Shown here one piece after another: positions 1 through 10,572 of a stretch of 64,000 bases of DNA. Under the pieces are notes generated by a model. That model was not told the origin of the DNA and made no database searches. It saw only the letters and a list, made by a program, of their open reading frames with translations. The first letter of the stretch is position 1. Every line of letters starts with the position of its first letter. Source of the DNA: Dicyema japonicum (Eukaryota > Dicyemida > Rhombozoa > Dicyemidae); the NCBI GenBank assembly GCA_011109175.1, contig RDEW01000056.1, forward strand, positions 62,001 to 126,000, read 5' to 3'. The position numbers and the translations under genes are program-made.

Positions 1-1050
1 GGTCTTAGTATCCATCGATATACAGAATGTCTTTGATTCTTATTCGAGGAAACTCCTAACGCAAAAGATTTTAAATTCGAGCTTACATCCGAACATCAAG
101 CTATGGTTGGAAAATTTCTTAACTGGGCGACGCGGAAGGGTCCGGATTGAAAACCACTTCAAAATAAAGACTACTTCCCAATGGGGTCTCGCAAGGCTCT
201 CCTTTATCTCATTTTCTTTTCAACCTATTTCTACATGACCTACCTACTACCAATGACCAGGACACTATGTTTTTATTTTATGCGGACGACCTAATTATCG
301 ATGCAAGAGATAAATCTCCTTCCGTGGCTGTAGCAACCGTTCAGTCACATCTAAACCGGGCATGTGACTGGCTATCTGCAAAAATATTATGTGTGTCAGC
401 ACCTAAATCCATGTTCATCATTTTCATTACTGATAGAAGATTTAAGGATGAACTCGAACTGTGTTTTTGAGATACTTCTATCCCTTCTACGCGGACCCAA
501 AAGATCCTTGGGGTAGTTTTCGACTCTATGATGACCTTCTCGAGTCACGTGAAGGAGGTGCTTGTAAAGGGTCTTCGGAAATGGAACATTTTAAAAGCGA
601 TCATAATGAAAAGCCCCTTCCCCCTTGCTGCTTGCGTCAAAAAGATCTACCAACTAGCCATTGTTCCTACTATTGAATATGCCTGCTCCGCCTAGAGATT
701 TGCCATTCTCTCTTCGAGAATTGATCGTTTGAACTCTCTCAGGCGGAAAATTATGCACCACACTGACATATTCGTTTCTGAGGAGGCGACGTTGAAGAAT
801 GGCCAGGGATTTTTATGTTTTTGCAAGGAACTGGGAAACTCATCCAAGGAAAAGGTGGCCCATGCAGAGGAATTTCGGTCGATTATAAAAAGTGCATGCC
901 GATTGAATTCCTATGCAGAAGGAAGAGAAGGCGCATCCGGAATGTGGTTGGGTCATCAGAAGACCAGGCGAAGAGAGTTCGGATGTTGTTGGAAGGCTGG
1001 GATCACCTTAGTTTTGACCTATTATTCTTGGTGGTCTTAGAGTTAAATAA
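1..1050 (+). mobile_element. LINE-A (jockey-like) reverse transcriptase fragment
   Basis: Frames from the left edge read as a non-LTR reverse transcriptase cut by the window start. Seen: a palm segment with IDIQNVFDS (1-60), the active-site box FYADDL near 268-294, a post-box segment ending in SAPKS, and a thumb region (about 500-720) with ILGVVFDS and the phrase PTIEYACSA. The parts lie in different frames, so it is a dead copy. The motifs match the jockey-like copy at 10.6-11.9 kb. The last 250 bases are open but not recognised. Confidence 0.8.
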
Positions 1051-1065
1051 ATAAAAAAAATAAAA

Positions 1066-1715
1066 TTGAAAATGAGAGATCCACGTCTACATAACATTGA
1101 CCGACTTCATTCGGTCGGATTCACAACCAAGCCGAGACACTTTAAAACAGTGCTCTGCTCGATTGCCATACATAAAGCTTTTGACTCAGTCTCGAGGAAG
1201 ATTCTATCGAGAAAAATATTTCAATCGGAGATCCCAGGGAAGCTAAAGCTTTGGATTACCAAAGCTTCCTAAGTGGACGAAGGGTACGTGTTTGTTTCGG
1301 AGGTCTGAAATCAATATCACGGAGTCCCTCAAGGATTTCCTTTATCCCCTGCTCTGTTTAACCTCTTTCTAGCTGATCTCCCGACTCTTGAATCTGATAT
1401 TGATGTTCTACTTTCTTATGCGGATATATTGTGTTAGTTTCGCGAGATCTGGACATCCAGAAGGCCACAAAAAGAATACAAATAAACCTGGACAGGTTTA
1501 ATAGCCGGATAATTGAAAACCGGCTCGTGGTGAATGCAAAGAAATCGTCTACTTCACTATTTACCTCTGACAAAAGATTGGGAAGGAAGACAGTCACCTT
1601 GAAGTTAAACAAAGTCGGCATTCCTTTCAACATATGTCAAAGGTTCTTGGGTGTGACAATTGATATGCATCTCTGTTTGACACCACACGTAGAAAACATT
1701 CTATTGAAATGAGAT
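1066..1715 (+). mobile_element. Second LINE-A-like RT fragment
   Basis: A short palm segment (IHKAFDSVSRK, 1150-1200) is followed by a GVPQG-type box (1325-1345) and a damaged YAD box (about 1416-1430). A longer post-active-site segment (1431-1712) carries NRLVVNAKKS, LFTSDKR and RFLGVTID. Frameshifts separate the blocks. It is related to, but distinct from, the fragment at 1-1050. Confidence 0.75.
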
Positions 1716-1719
1716 AAGA

Positions 1720-2305
1720 AATTGAACGTATTGAAAAAGTTTATCGGGAATATGAAGAGTGGTACTCACCTCGTCATTATGGATTTTCCACAATCCAATC
1801 AAATCAAAAAAGTTCTATACCACATGAAAGAGACTGTTTCATTTTTCAACTATAAAAAAGCAAACTGGAATGAATATTCAAAATACATCGATCAAGCTCT
1901 ACTAAACTTTGACATGATATTCCCTCAATAGATGAAGCTATTGACTTTTTGAACAAAACTATTCTCATGGCACGGAGAGCATTATTCCGTGTTGATCATT
2001 TAAATTCCACAATGAAAAACTCGATCAGAACACCAAATCATTAAAGAAAGGAATCGCCTGAAAAGACACGTAACTTCCTTTCCCGGATAGAAAAATCAAA
2101 CAAAAACTTTCAATGACGAAATATCAAAAAGGATTAGAAGAGTTGAAGCCAACAAATTGGACAAACTAGTATCTTCCCTTCCACTTCAGAATTCCGCTCA
2201 GACGATGTGGAGAGAAATTAAACAATTTGGCCCAAAAGGAAATTTTAACAGACAACATACGGATTAGCACAGTCTTAATAAACTTATGAAATATTACGCC
2301 AGTAT
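1720..2305 (+). mobile_element. LINE-A endonuclease-RT linker, left half
   Basis: Frames give the phrase KKANWNEYSKYID, typical of the stretch between endonuclease and RT in jockey-like elements. The reading continues to LMKYYAS at the right end. After removal of the LINE-B insertion (2306-5340) and one 10-bp flank the frame continues as ISHKTFRKMN, so this piece and 5341-6290 were once one element. Confidence 0.75.
2296..2305. repeat. Target-site duplication, left (ACGCCAGTAT)
   Basis: The 10-bp sequence ACGCCAGTAT is repeated exactly at 5341-5350 and brackets the LINE-B element between them. Confidence 0.85.
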
Positions 2306-2339
2306 TATTATTATTATAAGCATCATATAAACTATAATT

Positions 2340-5012
2340 CTATTCGTGCCGCGTCTGAACAATCCTCTTAATTAGCCTTTCCCATCCCCTCCTGTCCGAT
2401 GCCAAGTGCCGCAGACTACTAAGGTCTTCACCGTCCTTTAGTAGTCTGGTTACTGATCTCAGGTCACCATTAAGGACTTCCGGAAGAGTTATTCTTGGAC
2501 GACCTCTGAACTTCTCTCCTGACGTATCGAAGTATTCTTCCATGACGACGTTTGCTGGCGTGTTTTGTACCAATCTGAGAATATGGCCAAACAATCTCCA
2601 GCGAGCCTTCATGATCATGGTGCTCAGAGGTCCGGAACCGCATCTTCTATATAAATTTTCACTCCCTACACGCATTGGCCACTTTAGTCCCAAGAGAGAC
2701 CGAAGTTGCCTTCTGTGAAAGGATTCAAGGTTTTGTTCGTCCGTTTTCGAAATTCCCCACGTCCCAGAGTTGTATGTTAGTATGGGCCTCACGAACGCCT
2801 CATACAACCTGAGTCGGAGTGATGGCCCGACCAAGCATTTTCTTATCCAACATTTCATAAGTTTTTGCATAGTAACCGTAGATAACAATTTTCTTCTTGC
2901 AATGTCTTCGGAGTCTCCGAGAAGAGAGCCAAGCTTTACGGTCTTCCTCCAACATTCACTATTGCGTAGTTCCATCCGCTTAATTTCAACAATATCCGTT
3001 TTCTGAACATTCAGTGATAGACACCATTTGGCCAAACAGCCTGATGCAACCTCCAAGAGACGTAAGAGTGCTTCTTTGTCAGTCGAGATAAAGTCAACAT
3101 CATCGGCATACACGATCTCCATAATATCATTGTTGTAATACTTCCGGAGGTCTTGCAGAGCCGATTCAAGGTATATAGCAAACAATACTGGGGAAAGGGA
3201 ATCTCCTTGGGGTGTGCCCACTGTTGAAATAATTTCCCGTGACAAACATTTTCCAATACGCACTCGTAACCTCGTGTTTGATAAGAGTATCCGTATCAGA
3301 ATAACCGAGTCCTTATCCAGGAAACTTTCAAGCACTTCAATGAGTTTTCCCCGACGGACAGTGTCGAAAGCTCTGGTCAGATCAATTCCAAGGATAGTCT
3401 TTGAGCTCCGGAATCTTTGTTGAATAGCACATTGCCATCTATGGCACCATACTACATCAGCCGTTGATCTCCCTGTCCTAAAACCACTCTGGCTCTGGGC
3501 CAAGTACCCGTCCACCGGCTCTTGGATCCGATTAAGAGTAATTAGGGCAAGGATCTTCCTTAAGGTGTTTAGAAGGATGACAGGGCGCAGGTTTTCAACT
3601 GGCCCAGGGGGTTTATTACCTTTTTGAACTGGTACTAGTATCCCCTTTCCAATTTCTGAAAAGTCCTTGTTTTCTATCATGTCATTCAGCAATTTTGAGA
3701 GTTTATCTGCAAGTTCTGGAGGGCCAAATTTTAGCAATTCAGATGGTATATTATCTGGTCCTGGAGAGCGCCCAGATTTAAGTTTCCTTATCGCCATGCA
3801 AACCTCCTCCGGTGAAATGATCCGTTCAAGTGTTGTGTTCTTAGGCGTGAAATCTGATTTTTCTCCTTTTACAAAGAACAGTTGTTCAATATGCGATGCT
3901 ATGAACTCTGTCTGTTCTGCAACATTTCCTATTGTTTTTCCATTTCTGTCATGCAAAATAAGTTTCACTGATTGGCTCTTCCTCCGTATTAGTCGTATAG
4001 CCATGAATGTCGCAGCATTGTCTTTAAGGTTTTCTACCTCTCTGATCTTGCTTTCCAACTGACTAGTGTGATGTAGTCTGTTTAGGAGTTTGATTTTTCT
4101 CTCAATTTGCCTTCGTTCTTGTTTCAGTTTGCAAACAGTCTGAGGATCGACAGTATTTTCGGATCTAAGCCTTAAGTTCTTCTGCAAATTCAATAGGGCT
4201 GACACTTCCGGGTGACGCTGACTGCTATGGGGTTTAAGTTCCCCCAAATGTTTGTCAGCAGCGGAAATGATCCCTCTCATAGTTTCGAGCCATGCCTTTC
4301 CTGGTGAAAGATCCGATGCCGTATTATTAATTGAATCCGATACACATTCTTTATAGTCTGCTTGTACTTTTGGTGAAGAGCCCAAGAGTTCAGTCATATA
4401 CCTTCTTGATCGCGTGGAATCTCCACCACGATGTGTTTGGAAGAAGCATCTTCTATTAGTTATCCCGTAGAGGAACTCCTCCGCAGTTGGACCAAGTCTT
4501 AAGCTGAATCTTGCTGACACAATTTTGTGATCACTGTTAACAGTTAGTCCTCCATAAGATCTCGAGTCCCGTAAGAGAGATTTGTCTTTTACTCGACACA
4601 GAATATAATCGATCTGATTATAAATCCTTATCAGATTTCCGGTGGTCGATAGTCTAGTGCCCATCCACGTTGTCTTGTGGCGTGCGGAATGTTGGAATTG
4701 AGTATTGCACAGGAATAAATCAAAGGATTCGCAGAAATATGCCAGAGCAGTACCAGAATAGTTCCTGATCCCCCTTCCATGTGGTCCAATAAAACGTTCG
4801 TGTCCTTGATGTACCCCAGCTTTAGCATTCCAATCACCAGCGATAAAGAGGAACGATGAAAACTTCAGAGAAGATACGACCTCGACAAGTTCTTCGTAGA
4901 AAACGTCCAATTCCTCTGGGTTTTTGGAAACACGGCCACTATGTACACGTTCACAATGGAAATTAGTTGCCTGGACTTCCCTTTGGGTCCAATAAGAAAT
5001 TGAATAACACAT
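2340..5012 (-). CDS. LINE-B polyprotein: endonuclease C-half plus reverse transcriptase
   Basis: An open frame of 890 codons. Order seen: the C-terminal half of an APE endonuclease (IAGDWNAK, TTW, NQIDYIL, NSDHKIV, about residues 55-165), a basic coiled linker, RT fingers and palm with LRPVILLN, GFRTGRST, IDLTRAFD, GTPQGDSLSP and the active site YADDVDF (near residue 620), a thumb, and a C-terminal block with GRPRITLPEVL and a GWERL motif. The frame lacks the first endonuclease half, which lies in the frame at 4865-5302. The first in-frame Met is therefore not a real start. Function: target-primed reverse transcription. Confidence 0.9.
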   Translation of the reverse strand: MCYSISYWTQREVQATNFHCERVHSGRVSKNPEELDVFYEELVEVVSSLKFSSFLFIAGDWNAKAGVHQGHERFIGPHGRGIRNYSGTALAYFCESFDLFLCNTQFQHSARHKTTWMGTRLSTTGNLIRIYNQIDYILCRVKDKSLLRDSRSYGGLTVNSDHKIVSARFSLRLGPTAEEFLYGITNRRCFFQTHRGGDSTRSRRYMTELLGSSPKVQADYKECVSDSINNTASDLSPGKAWLETMRGIISAADKHLGELKPHSSQRHPEVSALLNLQKNLRLRSENTVDPQTVCKLKQERRQIERKIKLLNRLHHTSQLESKIREVENLKDNAATFMAIRLIRRKSQSVKLILHDRNGKTIGNVAEQTEFIASHIEQLFFVKGEKSDFTPKNTTLERIISPEEVCMAIRKLKSGRSPGPDNIPSELLKFGPPELADKLSKLLNDMIENKDFSEIGKGILVPVQKGNKPPGPVENLRPVILLNTLRKILALITLNRIQEPVDGYLAQSQSGFRTGRSTADVVWCHRWQCAIQQRFRSSKTILGIDLTRAFDTVRRGKLIEVLESFLDKDSVILIRILLSNTRLRVRIGKCLSREIISTVGTPQGDSLSPVLFAIYLESALQDLRKYYNNDIMEIVYADDVDFISTDKEALLRLLEVASGCLAKWCLSLNVQKTDIVEIKRMELRNSECWRKTVKLGSLLGDSEDIARRKLLSTVTMQKLMKCWIRKCLVGPSLRLRLYEAFVRPILTYNSGTWGISKTDEQNLESFHRRQLRSLLGLKWPMRVGSENLYRRCGSGPLSTMIMKARWRLFGHILRLVQNTPANVVMEEYFDTSGEKFRGRPRITLPEVLNGDLRSVTRLLKDGEDLSSLRHLASDRRGWERLIKRIVQTRHE

Positions 5013-5302
5013 ATCCTGTCATCAATTTTCCAATATCGATGTAATCTGGGGAGCAAATTCTTGTGAACAGCGAAACCCTGTCCATAGTGTTTACAGTACG
5101 ATGGAAGGAGGATTAGTCTGTAGTCTCCAAGGTTTTCATCGAGTCCTTTTCTGAGCTTCGTCTCTTGGAGACAGCAAACAGAGCATCCATATTTTGCAAG
5201 GTCCAGACATAGTTGGTGCCTCTTCGACCAGTCATTAAGGCCCCTGGCATTGAAGGTAAGGGTAGAAAACCAGAAAGGATTATTCAAATACGTATTAGAC
5301 AT
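4865..5302 (-). pseudogene. LINE-B endonuclease N-half, frameshifted
   Basis: Encodes the first endonuclease half: FNARGL, the LQETKL box (catalytic Glu), and NVY. After NVY the frame is lost at about 4935-4945. The sister copy reads NVYAPHSG at this point while this copy joins NVY almost directly to HSG, so about 7 bases are missing. This deletion splits one ORF in two and inactivates the element unless it is an assembly error. Confidence 0.85.
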
Positions 5303-5340
5303 ATGTTGCTATAGGAGGGACGTCACCACCTCAACCAAAA

Positions 5341-6290
5341 ACGCCAGTATAAGCCATAAAACTTTCAGGAAAATGAATGGTCTTCTTTATCCTTAATGAG
5401 ACTTTATCTCACATTTTTCCCTCTCATGTGGGCCTGATTTTTCTAAGACCTATTGATGCAATCACAGTGATTTTCAACTATTCAATAAACATGAATACAA
5501 TTCCAACTACCTGGAAACTGTCCTATATACGCCCAATCCTCATGCATGGGAAGCCTAAGGACAATCCTGCATTATTTAGACCAATCTCTTTACTATGCAC
5601 TCAAAATTATTGGAAAATTGATTCTTAATCTTATAATTCTGTCCCTTCCTTTATCATCAGAAAGACTACAAGAATACCTTCACAAGATTCAAATTTAGCT
5701 AAATTATAACCGGCTTGATATATCTACTGAAAAATCTTCTTCGTCCTTATTTACCTCAGACAAACGACTTGGACAAATGACAGTGGATATATTTATCAAC
5801 TATACAAAAATACTTTTCACGAAGAAACTAAAAATCTTGGAAATAACCTTCGACACACACATGTCTTTTTCATCTCACGTCGAGGCATCTATGGAAGCTG
5901 CTAAGAAATCTAAGGATAATCAAACTATTTTCGGTAACATTAAAGCCCTTTTCGTAGCTTTAAAATTGTTGTAAAAACAATTCATTGAGCCATAGGGAAT
6001 CAATCTGTCTTGAACGAATTAGTAATCTAGTAATCTCTCATCACTTGAAGACCTTATCCGACAAAATAGAAAGTGATTTGCCACCCTGTGCAGGCAGTGC
6101 AACTCTCAACAATACACAGCCACGACGTGTCTTACGAGAAGAGTATAAATCACCCCAATTACTATTCCCCAAACCAACCCGCCTACAGAGAAATTACTTT
6201 GGATCCAAGAAGGCGCACGAAGAGAAGATGAGAAATCTGATTGAGGCCTTCCTAGGAACTTGATAATTTGTCAGGACAAGATTCCTCTAT
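5341..6290 (+). mobile_element. LINE-A RT, right half
   Basis: Continues the element left of LINE-B. It reads RT fingers (IPTTWKLSYIRPIL, ALFRPISLL, 5500-5600), then jumps to the post-active-site part (LFTSDKRLG, 5740-5775; ITFDTHMSFSSHVE, 5840-5890). The palm with the YADD box is missing, so about 400-500 bases were deleted internally. An open frame at 5985-6263 follows and may be its eroded C-terminus. Confidence 0.75.
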
Positions 6291-6570
6291 ATTCTTAACC
6301 CTTTCCCCAAATGGGTTTGTTGGTTTCCTTGCAAAAGATCAGATTAAAATTATAAATTTAATCCACAAATACCCAAGCGTGATCATAATGTGATTCTCAC
6401 TACCATCTTCATCTTTTACGGTACTTTTATTTCGTACCGCACATTCGGTATGACTGAACTGGGATTTCCAGTAAGGATAAACGACCGCTAGATATTATGG
6501 CAGAGTTGTTCCTCTCGATGATTAGTCTGATAAGATTTTCTCTTAAGCTAGCTTAGACGGGAGATCAAAA

Positions 6571-7460
6571 ATGAACAACCACGTGCAAATAGACTATAAT
6601 GACCCTGACATCCATAGTCCTTACAGATCAGGTACTCCGAGGAAAATATCTCAACGTTTTTGCTCATTAATGAAAAAAATAGTTTGTACAAAACCAAGAA
6701 TTACTCGAGAAGAATTGGCTGATGATTTGAATATTACAGGAACATCAGTGTCCCTTCGTACAATTATTTTTACACAAAGGTATCAATAAACGAAAGCCCA
6801 GTCGTGTTCCGTTATTAAAAAATAAAAATTTATGTACGAATTAAATATATCTTTTAAATAAAGAAAATGAACTCATGTTAGGACTAATCAAAAATAAAAC
6901 TTTTCGGACTGAACTACACGCCATCAATTTGGCGTAAATCCAATCAGGCGTATAACAAAAAATGCACCATACTTACCATAAAGCACGGGGGAGGTAGTAT
7001 CATGCTATGGGGCGGTTTTTCATCTAAAGGAGTCGGTGAACTACTTGTAATTGATGGAATAACAAATTCACTCAAATATTGCGAAATCTTAAAAAAATGT
7101 CTGTTACCTTCTGTCACTAAATTAAATTTGACAAAACACTGGACATTCCAGCATGACAACGATACAAAACACAAAATGACTGTTGAATTGTTAGAACGAA
7201 ACGAAATAAATGTTTTGGAATGGCCAAGTCAATCGCTAATCCAATCGAACATTTATGGAAAATTTTAAAAATCAAAGTTGATTTAAGGAAACCGAAAAAT
7301 ATTTAAAAATTGAAAACAATTTGCGATGAAGAATGGGAAATATTACCCCATTTGAATGGCGGAGGCTTATTTTGCCTTACAAAAAAGATTGTAAGCAGTG
7401 CTACTAGCAAAAGGGAATGCAACTAAATATTAATTAGATTTCGTGCGTTGACTTTTTTGC
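6571..7460 (+). mobile_element. Tc1/mariner transposase remnant
   Basis: 6571-6789 encodes the paired helix-turn-helix part (GTPRKISQR, then TREELADDLN). 7002-7268 encodes part of the DDE core: MLWGGFSS, a WTFQHDND box (second catalytic Asp region) and VLEWPSQS. The stretch between them is full of stops. Target: TA dinucleotides in this superfamily. Part of the 3' end (about 7780-7835, with TGACTATTTTGCCCC) lies beyond a LINE-D fragment, so that fragment seems to have inserted in the Tc1 copy. Confidence 0.85.
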
Positions 7461-7571
7461 TCCATTAAATTGAATTTTAACAATAAATCGCTAATTATTG
7501 CACTATACTCGATTTAACATTCATTTTTCAACAATTAATCTAAAGAATCTTATATTTATTTTTTCGTTCTA

Positions 7572-7745
7572 AAGTCCAGCGGATATGATCGAGTGGCTGT
7601 TACCTCTGACTACTGCCAGGGATATCCTTTGGAAAAGCCACTCGGTTTCCCGACGCTCCCTCGAAACTTTGGTCAATAGACACCCAAGTGCTCTAAGGAA
7701 AGAGACCGTCTTGGGGCCAAAGACTCCGCTCCGCTCGTTTATTTT
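7572..7745 (-). mobile_element. LINE-D 3' end fragment
   Basis: About 170 bases nearly identical to 21572-21740, the 3' end of a LINE-D element. It encodes the last residues of the C-terminal domain on the minus strand. The copy is 5'-truncated and its 3' end (CTTTAGAACG on the minus strand) matches the other copy, as expected for target-primed insertion. Confidence 0.85.
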
Positions 7746-8112
7746 TTAAACTACAGTATTTAATAATATTTTCGTGGAGAATTATTAAATCTAAAATTTG
7801 CAAAGGTGCCGTGACTATTTTGCCCCACTACCTAGTTTTTGTGTTCGATTGGCCATATTTAAGTAACTATGAGCTAATATTATCAGGTACCGTTGAGTAT
7901 CAATATTTGAGGTTCTTTATTACTCTGGAGACCTCTTACAATGAAATTTATCTTTAAATTCATAGACCTTATCAAAGTTTGGTTTCCATTTCAAAAATAA
8001 AAATCGACAACTAATAAGGACTACAAGTACCCACGTGGATCATGAAAAATTTGTTATAAACCACGTGAAAGAAATGTGGTAAAAACTTTATTTTGATCAT
8101 AAAGTGAAAAAA

Positions 8113-8550
8113 TCAAGCTAATCTTAGAATTAGATGAACTCCAGAAGATGTGAAAACCGGTTTACTCAACTCGTTAGGGGATATGGCGAAAGCGACGTCC
8201 TCAAATTCTTTCTGCATTTGGTCTCTCCCAAAGAAGCCCAGGTCCCCGCCTTTCATGGCTGAAGAACAGTCACTCAATTTGTTGGCTAGATCAGCAAAAG
8301 AAGCCTCATTGGCCATGATTTGTCTCCGGATGTCCTCGATTCGACACAGAGCCTCGCCTTCAGTTATAATCACAGCCCCCGTCCTCCAGGAGTTTGGATT
8401 ACGGGATTTGTTGTGCTTCACAAGAATATGGGAGCAACGGACTTTTTCATTATTCGGGGGATCCCATTGAGACTGCTTGGTGTTCTTATTGTAGTAATAT
8501 GGACGTCCTGTTTTGCTTTCGCACTTAAACCAACCAGCGGGCAATTCCAT
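8113..8550 (-). CDS. PIN1: Peptidyl-prolyl cis-trans isomerase Pin1 (WW plus parvulin)
   Basis: A complete intronless ORF of 145 codons. Residues 1-32 form a WW domain (LPAGW.., RPYYYN, QWDPP), which docks pSer/pThr-Pro motifs. Residues 37-145 are a parvulin domain that isomerises the phospho-Ser/Thr-Pro bond in nucleus and cytosol. Seen active-site features: SHILVKH (His41), DCSSA (the catalytic Cys), GDLGFFGR, QMQKEFED and SGVHLILR. The basic loop that grips phosphate is K45..R50-N51, where animal PIN1 has Arg-Arg. The inter-domain linker is very short, so the protein is smaller than the human 163 residues. It lies between transposon remnants and is the clearest intact host gene in the window. 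Confidence 0.97.
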   Translation of the reverse strand: MELPAGWFKCESKTGRPYYYNKNTKQSQWDPPNNEKVRCSHILVKHNKSRNPNSWRTGAVIITEGEALCRIEDIRRQIMANEASFADLANKLSDCSSAMKGGDLGFFGRDQMQKEFEDVAFAISPNELSKPVFTSSGVHLILRLA

Positions 8551-8629
8551 TTAAATTATATATTTTAATTTTATTTATTTGTTATATTTATGAATTGACT
8601 ATTCATATTTTTGCGTCACGTGGTTCATC

Positions 8630-10225
8630 GGTTGTGATGGAGATTGAGCTGGTGTCTTGGGTCTTAAAAATGAACTCTAAAAGGCCTTAATCTACTCTCG
8701 TATCGTCAGGGGGATCTCGAAGAGATGGACGAAGAAAGGACTGTGCCATGATTTAACGAAGTACCGTATCTCTATCGGATTTATCAAGAAACGAAGGTCT
8801 CTGATGGATGCTGTGAACACCGTGGAACCCATAAACTAATTCTCTTCTCCCAATGAATTGAAACATTACGGAAAAGGTTTCGCAGTCCATGACCACCTTG
8901 TTCCTCGAATAAATCAATTATGGAAAGTCAATGACAGGATCATTGTCTTGCAAATCAATATGAATTACATGTTTCTTTCAAAAATTACATGATAATCATT
9001 AACATGTATTCTCCACATAGTGGTATATTTTGAAAAACCCTGGTCAACTGGATGACTTCTGTAATTATCAAGGAATTACTCAAAATATGAAACTTCATCG
9101 CTGATTTTTATTGCCGGAGACTTCAACGCAAAAGTTGGGATACCATCTGATGGAGAGGAATCGTTCATCGGAAGACACGGAATGGGGCGGAGAAACACTC
9201 AGGGAACACTACTGGCAAATTTTTGTCAAGTGAATGATCTCTTCCTCAGAAACACTACCTATATGCATCCAGCTCGCTTCAGGAGTGCATGGACTGGCCA
9301 TAGAAAGAACTCTGAAAACGAAAGTGTCAATATATACAATCAAATCGATTAAATCATTTTTTGTACTAAGGAGAAACGTCTACTGCATGATGCCATTCTT
9401 ACAGAGGGTCGATGATAAATAGTGACCATAAAATGGTTGACAAGTTCTGCCTGAAGAAATACTAAGAATCCGAACCTAAGCAAAGCGTCACCACCTTATT
9501 ATACCCATAAATATATGACCGAGAAGCTCTGGTCCCAGCCGCTGCTGGGAATAAATTACCAAAAGCATATTGAGAGCCACCTAATTACATTACCGACTAA
9601 TATGACTATACAAGACCTATGGGACTATACTAGAAGCATTATTTGCCTTGCCGCAAACACACACCTTGATATGAGACAATGGAAAGCTGGAAACATGTCA
9701 CTGGGAAATATGCAGTCTTAATACGACGGATATGAACATCAAAAACAAAGTTCGAGCTGAACGAAATATTATCAAAAAATAATTATGATACTTAATTATG
9801 CATATTCAAAGGACGTCTTTTATTACACCTTAGAGAACTGGAGCAATTAAAGGACAATGCGCAAATGCTGAAATTTGGACATATACATCTTTTCGAAACC
9901 ACGACGAAATTATTTAATGTTTACATCTAACTCGGTCCTACCTCTTGGAAAGGGGATACCTATACAATAGCCTAACAAACCAAAAAAACCACTAGAAAGC
10001 CTACATCCAGTAATATTGTTAAACACATTACGCAAAGTTCTTGCATCCGTTGCTTTGGACCGCTTAAAAACCCCACAAGAAAATACCTGTCAGCAAGCCA
10101 AACCAAATTTCGTAATGGAAGGTCGACAGCGGACATTCTATGGAGTCATAGGTGACGGTGAGCAACATCTCAAAGATATAAAAATGCCACAACTAGGCTA
10201 ACAATTCCCACGTGCCAATCACATG
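8630..10225 (+). mobile_element. LINE-B copy 3, heavily decayed
   Basis: Begins with a block like the LINE-B 5' end (GATTGAGCTGGTG, 8650-8665). Endonuclease pieces follow in shifting frames: GKGFAVHD (8870-8900), VNDRI, PHSG, FNAKVG (9120-9140), GRHGMGRRN, LLANFC, ARFRSAWTG, YNQID. At 9990-10190 RT finger pieces appear (VILLNTLRK, KTPQENT). Many stops and deletions. The 3' part is gone and LINE-A sequence follows. Confidence 0.8.
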
Positions 10226-10339
10226 TGAATGGTACAGAAGAGGCCAACCGAGGTGTTTCAACTTCAACGCTATGAACACATATCCTCTTTCTGTAGGGTG
10301 AAGATGAGATGTCTCTGTTGGCACGGGAACACGACCTGA

Positions 10340-10572
10340 ATGCGTATGGAGAAGAAAGAAAAGAGTAATATAACGAAGGGATACAATTCCGTGGAAATTT
10401 TATGGAAGGCTGGAGAAGTTGCTGGTACAGGAACGTCTATTTTCTACCGGGACTGCCACAGAATTTGTAATCTAAAGGTCGTTTGTGATATAGACGGGGA
10501 AATCTTATCTGTCAGATTAATGATGATCAAGAAGTCAATCAGCAGTATATGGAAGGCTGAAACTGACCGTAT
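10340..10572 (+). mobile_element. LINE-A endonuclease fragment
   Basis: Contains GTGTSIFYRD, a phrase also present in the minus-strand LINE-A piece near 37.05 kb (GTSLFYRD) and typical of the middle of jockey-type APE endonucleases. Only a fragment; it joins directly to an RT segment lacking its first part. Confidence 0.6.

Larger units (their letters stand above)
2306..5340 (-). mobile_element. LINE-B copy 1, near full length
   Basis: A non-LTR retrotransposon on the minus strand, bounded by a perfect 10-bp target duplication. Its 3' end (2306-2320) is a run of ATA/AAT triplets. Its 5' end (5310-5335) has a TGGTTGAGxTGGTGACGT block shared with the copy at 17.8-20.8 kb. It encodes an APE-type endonuclease and an RT. 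It is inserted in LINE-A. Confidence 0.9.

Noticed and set aside
4631-4837. Small minus-strand ORF inside LINE-B
   Set aside because: Out-of-frame shadow of the endonuclease coding sequence.
8150-8470. Plus-strand ORF over PIN1
   Set aside because: Shadow of the minus-strand PIN1 frame; no domain.
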